Positions 59,951 to 64,000 of a stretch of DNA of 64,000 bases are shown piece by piece (position 1 is the stretch's first letter; each line of letters opens with the position of its first letter). The position numbers and the translations under genes are program-made. The notes under the pieces were generated by a model that was given only the letters and a program-made list of their open reading frames with translations, searched no databases and was not told the DNA's origin. Source of the DNA: Henckelia pumila (Eukaryota; Streptophyta; Magnoliopsida; Lamiales; Gesneriaceae); the NCBI RefSeq assembly GCF_033568475.1, contig NC_133123.1, forward strand, positions 133,892,930-133,956,929. The letters run 5' to 3'.

Positions 59951-62403
59951 TGTAACACCCGTTATTTTTAAATACGTAAATCTGCATGCATAATTAGGGA
60001 ATTTAATTATTTAAATTTTAGATTTATGGGTTAAATAATTATGTGAATCATTTGTGCATGATTTAATTTATTTTTTTAAGCATTTAACCCATAATTAGTG
60101 ATTTTTATGATTTTTAGTATTTAATTGTTTTTGATCGCGTAGACGGGACCGTGGACGGACGAGATGACAACTTTCTATCCAAATTATTTTATGAGTCTTT
60201 TTAGAGCCCAAAAATATTATTTTGAGTTTTATTTCCTCAAAATTTTTAGTATTTAATTTTATATAATTTTAGGAGTCCATTTTTATTCAAATTTAGCCAT
60301 TTTAATGACTTTTAATTATTTTTAAAATTTCTTTAATTTGTAATTTCGAGATTTTTATATTTTAAATTGAGTTATCAGATTTTAACTTTCATTTGAAAGA
60401 TTAAGTTGTATATTTTTATATTTAAAACCTTTTATCTATATTTAATTAACCTATATTTTAATTAAAACAAAAACAAAACCTAATCTACCCAAACCCCATG
60501 TTAATTTCCCATCAACCGCCTCCCTCCCTACTATTCATCATCCTCATCGACCGAGACACCTCCAAGAACACCATAGCTCGATTTTGAAGCTTCCAAGTCG
60601 GTTGTCATCGCCCCGTCGTCCCGGAATCGTTCTACGCACTCCTTTCTCTTCAAACTACGGTGCAAGACATGTTTCTTTCTCAAAAATTTCGTACTATATC
60701 AGTGGGTAATAATGTGGGTGTGTATGCATCAGATTCTTTCAAATAATTTTCAGAAAAACGATTGATTTTGTGGGTTGAAGCTTGTGTATTCGTGGTTCAT
60801 TCACCTCACTTTTTTATCACTCTTGGATCGGTACTAGCTGCTGGTCAGGTCCAGTAGGTGGTGTAGAAGAGGTCTAGGCTGGAATGGCTCGAGTGGCTCG
60901 AGCCAAACGAGCCTAGAACCTTGGTAGAACAGTTCGGCCGAGGAAGTTGCAGATTAGGGTTCTCGGGAAGGGGGTGCTGGGCTCTGTGCGTGGGCTGCAT
61001 GGGGTCAGAGCTAGGGTCAGGTTCGGACCGCCCAGACGTGGGCTACGTCTGGGCGGCGGCGCTCCGGCCAGGGGTGGCCGGAGCAGGCCGGCAGCAGCCA
61101 AGGAGCGGCTGCTGCTCACGGCCGCAACAGAATCGGGAATAGGGGGGTTCGGGCTAGGGTTCCAGGGGGGCTTCCGGGTCGGGTTCAGTGGTCCGGGTCA
61201 AGTCAGTGGGTCGTGGGTCGAGTTATTTGGGTCCGGGTCCGGGTTAAGTTAGTTGGGCTCGGGTATTTTATTTTTAAGTTAATTAATGAATTTAAGGGTT
61301 TAATTGGGTTAATTAGATTAATTTAATTAATGGGCCAGTTTCAGTGCTAATAGGCCAGATTTAAGTAATTGAGCTTGAGTGTTAGGGCCAGCAGTCCAGT
61401 ACAATCCATGAGAAATTTGCATGTGTCTTGAATATATATTTAATTATTTTATGCATGGGAGTTATGTTAATATTTATATGTTAGTATGAAATTAAATTAA
61501 ATATATATGAAGGACACACATTTTAATTAAGTACATGCATTCATGAAATAATTTTATGTACGATTAAATGTTTAAGGTTGAGCAATAAGAAAATATTTTA
61601 TGTTGGAAGTTGAAGTAGTGTGACAATTTGAGATTTGAGGGGCATTCGTCCCTATATGTGAACTATTGAAGGGCAGTTTACTGCCAATTTAAGAAATGAT
61701 TCGTCACCGCCACGTACGTTGGTTTCCACGCTGATCAGTATTTAATGTATGATTTAAGGTTACGCTACGGATACAACCATGCGATGTTAGAAAATAATTT
61801 GCTCAACAATATTTATGTGGTATATTATTTAAGATAATTTAAGTTATGATATGTTATGATGTTTTTAAGCATGCACCTTCATGTATATGTTATGTATTAG
61901 TATTAAATTGATTTAAATTATTTTGAACCCTTGTTATGTTAGCATGTTGGGCCTCTAGGCTCACTACACTGGTATGGTACAGGTGAGTTCGTAGAGGAGG
62001 ATGTAGTACCCACCGGAGGCAAGGACGTATGAGCAGACTGGCAGTGATCCCCGTGACCGTGATAGATGTCTGAGTCGTTATGCATGTTTTAAATATTTTT
62101 AGTATGTTAAATTTTTAAGTAATTTTCAGTGGTTGGGTTTTGGAATGTTATTTTTAAATATTTTTAGTGCATGCAGTTTTTTTATTATTTTTTCATGACA
62201 GTATTTTAATTAAATGTAGACTCAGATATTTATTTTATTAAAGAATGCATTTTTATTTAAGTTATTTATTTATTTATTTATTTTTAAATCTTTTTATTCT
62301 GTGCATATATGTATGGGCATATATGTACATATTTTATTTAGTAATTAAAAAAAAAAAAATTTCCGCATATTTATTTATTAATTATAGAGTTAGGGCCGTT
62401 TCA
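59951..62403 (+). repeat. 3' LTR of Tekay copy 2
   Basis: 2,453 bp, nearly identical to the 5' LTR. The splice-site block has changed to TATGGTACAG here, and the G tract of the 5' LTR near 53,831 is shortened. Confidence 0.95.
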
Positions 62404-63054
62404 GATGTTCTTGTAGGTTCACTTTTTCTACCCGATCTATAGGATCTGGCCTTTTTTTTGGACCAAAATGTTCTTGGTTTCCAAGAACTTTTCATTCTTT
62501 TATTATAGGGATTATTTCTGAATTTTTTCCTTTTAAATCCCTGTGATCTTTTTCCAATGATCGTTGGAAGATCATTTTCTTTACAACATAAAGGTGTACG
62601 TTTATCTATACCCCTTATTTTCTTGTAGTTCTTTTGTAATGCTACCATATGGCACCATTCTGCCAATTTTCCTTTCAAAAAGGATACGCGTCTTGCCAAT
62701 GTATCAAGATTACCTGGAACATATTCTTTAATCAGCATTTCTCTCCAGGGACTTGACATTTTTGCGAAAAATAGCTGAATAGCTACATTTTCCTCGATTC
62801 CCGAATTCAATCTGTATTTAGTAAATAACATAATGTATTCATCAACTAAACAGATATCATGTAACTCGAGGCTATACAGAGCTTGAGTATATCTTCTATT
62901 TTTCTCTGTATCTTGATTATTGAAATAGTCTACACCTATGAATTGTGCTTTAAATAGGGTGGTCATTCTTCCTCCAATCTCGCTGAGGGATTCTCTTGCT
63001 AAGATTGATTCCTTAGTTTCTGGCATAGTATCTCCCATGCAATCTTAACATATC

Positions 63055-63670
63055 TGTTAGAACCTAATTGGGGGGGGGGGGGGGGATTTAGGTTCTATTG
63101 GCAACTTTAGCAATTTAAAGCAATTATGCTAGTACGCAAGCGGAAGACTTAAATCAATCAAATATAAGTGCGATAAATCAATGCGTAATGTAAATAAAAG
63201 AGTAAAGGGGATAAGAGATGTTTATGAAAGTTCGACGATAAATCGTCTACGTCTCCCCTTCTTGGTTAAGATCGATTAACCAAGGATCCACTAGCACTTC
63301 AACGTCTTGACCTTGATTGCTCCAAGGATAGCCGTACAACTCAACACGATCACCGTGCCGATATAACTCGAATACTTGGCCTTAAGGGCTCCAAGGATAG
63401 CCTCAACACAACACAATTGGCTTCACACTCAAGTGCTTACAACGATAGCACAACACACTTGGCTTCACACTCAAGTGTTTACAACAATAGCACAACCAAC
63501 TCACAAACTATTTTTACAAACACTCTCAAATACTTGAATATATCACACACACACTTTGATAGAGAGAAGATTGCTTGCAAAGTAGAGAAGAGATGAGTTG
63601 GGATATCTCCAAATGACCTTGGAAGACCTCTATTTATAGTTGGCAAAGATTTGAATATGATTTTGGTGCA
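63055..63670 (-). repeat. Truncated copia-like LTR
   Basis: On the minus strand CTATAAATAGAGG (63,628-63,640) is a TATA region about 30 bp from the right junction. It is followed by a leader and U5-like region with two ATCCTTGGAGC repeats, GGGGAGACGTAGACG and CTTCCGCTTGCGTAC, and ends AGGTTCTAACA at 63,055. Plant copia LTRs of this style end this way. U3 is almost absent, so it was cut by the junction with the Tekay fragment. No target duplication was found. Confidence 0.55.
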
Positions 63671-64000
63671 TGGAGATCAGTGTCAGTGAGACCTACAGTA
63701 GGCGACCCGTTCACTTTTCATGCATCTTGGAGCAGTGATATTCCTCAGGTGATATCTCTTATTCAGGCGAGGAAGTTGTTGAGACGGGGTTGCCAGGGGT
63801 TTTTAGCGAGTATCGTCACGACTTCAGCGCCATCTAGCAGATCATTATCAGAGATAGAGTTGGTTCGTGATTTTCCGGATGTCTTTCCGGAGGATGTTGC
63901 AGGAATTCCACCAGTGAGAGATGTGGAGTTCAGCATCGACTTGGTGCCAGACACCGTGCCTATCTCTAAGGCACTGTACAGACTTGCTCCTACCGAGATG
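63671..64000 (+). pseudogene. Third Tekay pol fragment, cut by window end
   Basis: From 63,671 the sequence follows copy 2 from about 56,837: the end of the protease and the start of RT ([20 protein letters not shown], then [14 protein letters not shown]). The few differences include CGG to TGG at 63,727. It begins abruptly inside the protease, with no LTR, so it is a truncated or recombined copy. It is open to the window edge. Confidence 0.88.

Larger units (their letters stand above)
52639..62403 (+). mobile_element. Tekay-type Ty3/gypsy chromovirus, copy 2 (with 5 bp TSD)
   Basis: 9,765 bp, LTRs TGTAACACCCG...CGTTTCA, flanked by GATGT (52,634-52,638; 62,404-62,408). Same gene order as copy 1 but a diverged LTR subtype: the TGGGCC-rich block is largely deleted. 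Inserted into the pararetroviral coat gene in the opposite orientation. Confidence 0.95.
52286..63038 (-). pseudogene. Pararetroviral coat protein, split by the Tekay insertion
   Basis: The N-terminal part reads from 63,038 to 62,404; the C-terminal part resumes at 52,638 and runs to about 52,286. Recognisable coat features: GGRMTTLFKAQFIG, LYSLELHDICLVDEYI, LAEWCHMVALQKNYKK, a long Lys/Arg-rich nucleic-acid-binding stretch, then a zinc knuckle CNCWTCGARGYISTNCP whose usual His is Tyr. TGA at 52,471-52,473 follows the knuckle. The last part is acidic and ends in a Ser-Glu repeat encoded by GATTCT hexanucleotides. The N-terminal start may be truncated by the copia LTR junction at 63,055. Confidence 0.82.
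47212..63054 (-). mobile_element. Endogenous plant pararetrovirus (Caulimoviridae), split by Tekay copy 2
   Basis: Viral sequence covers 47.2-52,638 and 62,404-63,054. Order in the direction of transcription: coat protein, movement protein, small ORF, protease-RT-RNase H, last ORF, promoter. That is the order of cavemo-/solendoviruses (CP then MP), not of caulimoviruses (MP first). Every large ORF carries stops or frameshifts, so it is a fossil. The Tekay insertion in the coat gene is younger than the viral integration. No integrase is present, as expected for this family. Confidence 0.85.

Overview
This is a plant nuclear window, almost certainly from a eudicot. It contains intron-bearing plant genes (a NAC factor, a beta-expansin, a QALGGH zinc-finger repressor), AT-rich intergenic DNA with long microsatellites, and several layers of plant transposable elements. 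Some Ty3 and pararetroviral proteins remind me of those from Lamiales/Gesneriaceae genomes, but that is memory, not a test. No rRNA, tRNA or CRISPR was seen.

Layout. (1) 1-9.1 kb is Mutator-like (MULE) gene cargo: a Ulp1/C48-type protease on + that runs off the left edge, a 2.7 kb field of repeats with a ~526 bp period holding a second copy of the protease active-site segment, a small GRF zinc-finger/membrane protein on +, and a broken MuDR-type transposase on - facing the protease. (2) 9.7-12.8 kb is a four-exon NAC transcription factor gene on -. (3) 13.3-16.2 kb holds small elements: a 204 bp MULE-type MITE with a 9 bp target duplication, a decayed RNase H fragment, a Helitron-like end and a nearly perfect foldback element. 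(4) 16,555-34,724 is one large MULE with ~0.9 kb terminal inverted repeats and a matching 9 bp target duplication (AATAAATTT). Inside it are two head-to-head arrays of ~140 bp units forming a ~2.4 kb imperfect palindrome, and a Ulp1-like fragment. It is split by a 10.2 kb Ty3/gypsy Tekay-type chromovirus (22,572-32,765, target duplication TATAA). (5) 34.9-41.2 kb has a Helitron-like element, a beta-expansin gene (+) with an apparent GC-AG intron, and an intronless ZAT-type C2H2 zinc-finger gene (-) with an EAR motif. (6) 41.6-44.4 kb is a decayed non-autonomous Tat-like gypsy element with LTR, primer site, gag remnants and ~30 bp tandem repeats. (7) 44.4-46.9 kb has no recognisable gene. (8) 47.2-63.05 kb on - is an endogenous plant pararetrovirus (Caulimoviridae) in the order coat protein, movement protein, small ORF, protease-RT-RNase H, last ORF, with a 35S-like promoter. 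Its coat gene is split by a second Tekay element (52,639-62,403, target duplication GATGT). (9) 63.05-64 kb is a truncated copia-like LTR joined to a third Tekay pol fragment that leaves the window.

How it fits together. The three host genes are independent, ordinary plant loci. Everything else is a layered record of insertions: Tekay into MULE, Tekay into pararetrovirus, and copia LTR against both. Both full Tekay copies keep a ~200 bp GT-AG segment between gag and pol, and every stop codon that can be checked against the other copy is explained by a C-to-T or G-to-A change. The most unusual structure is the large MULE with its inverted repeat arrays and Ulp1 fragment.
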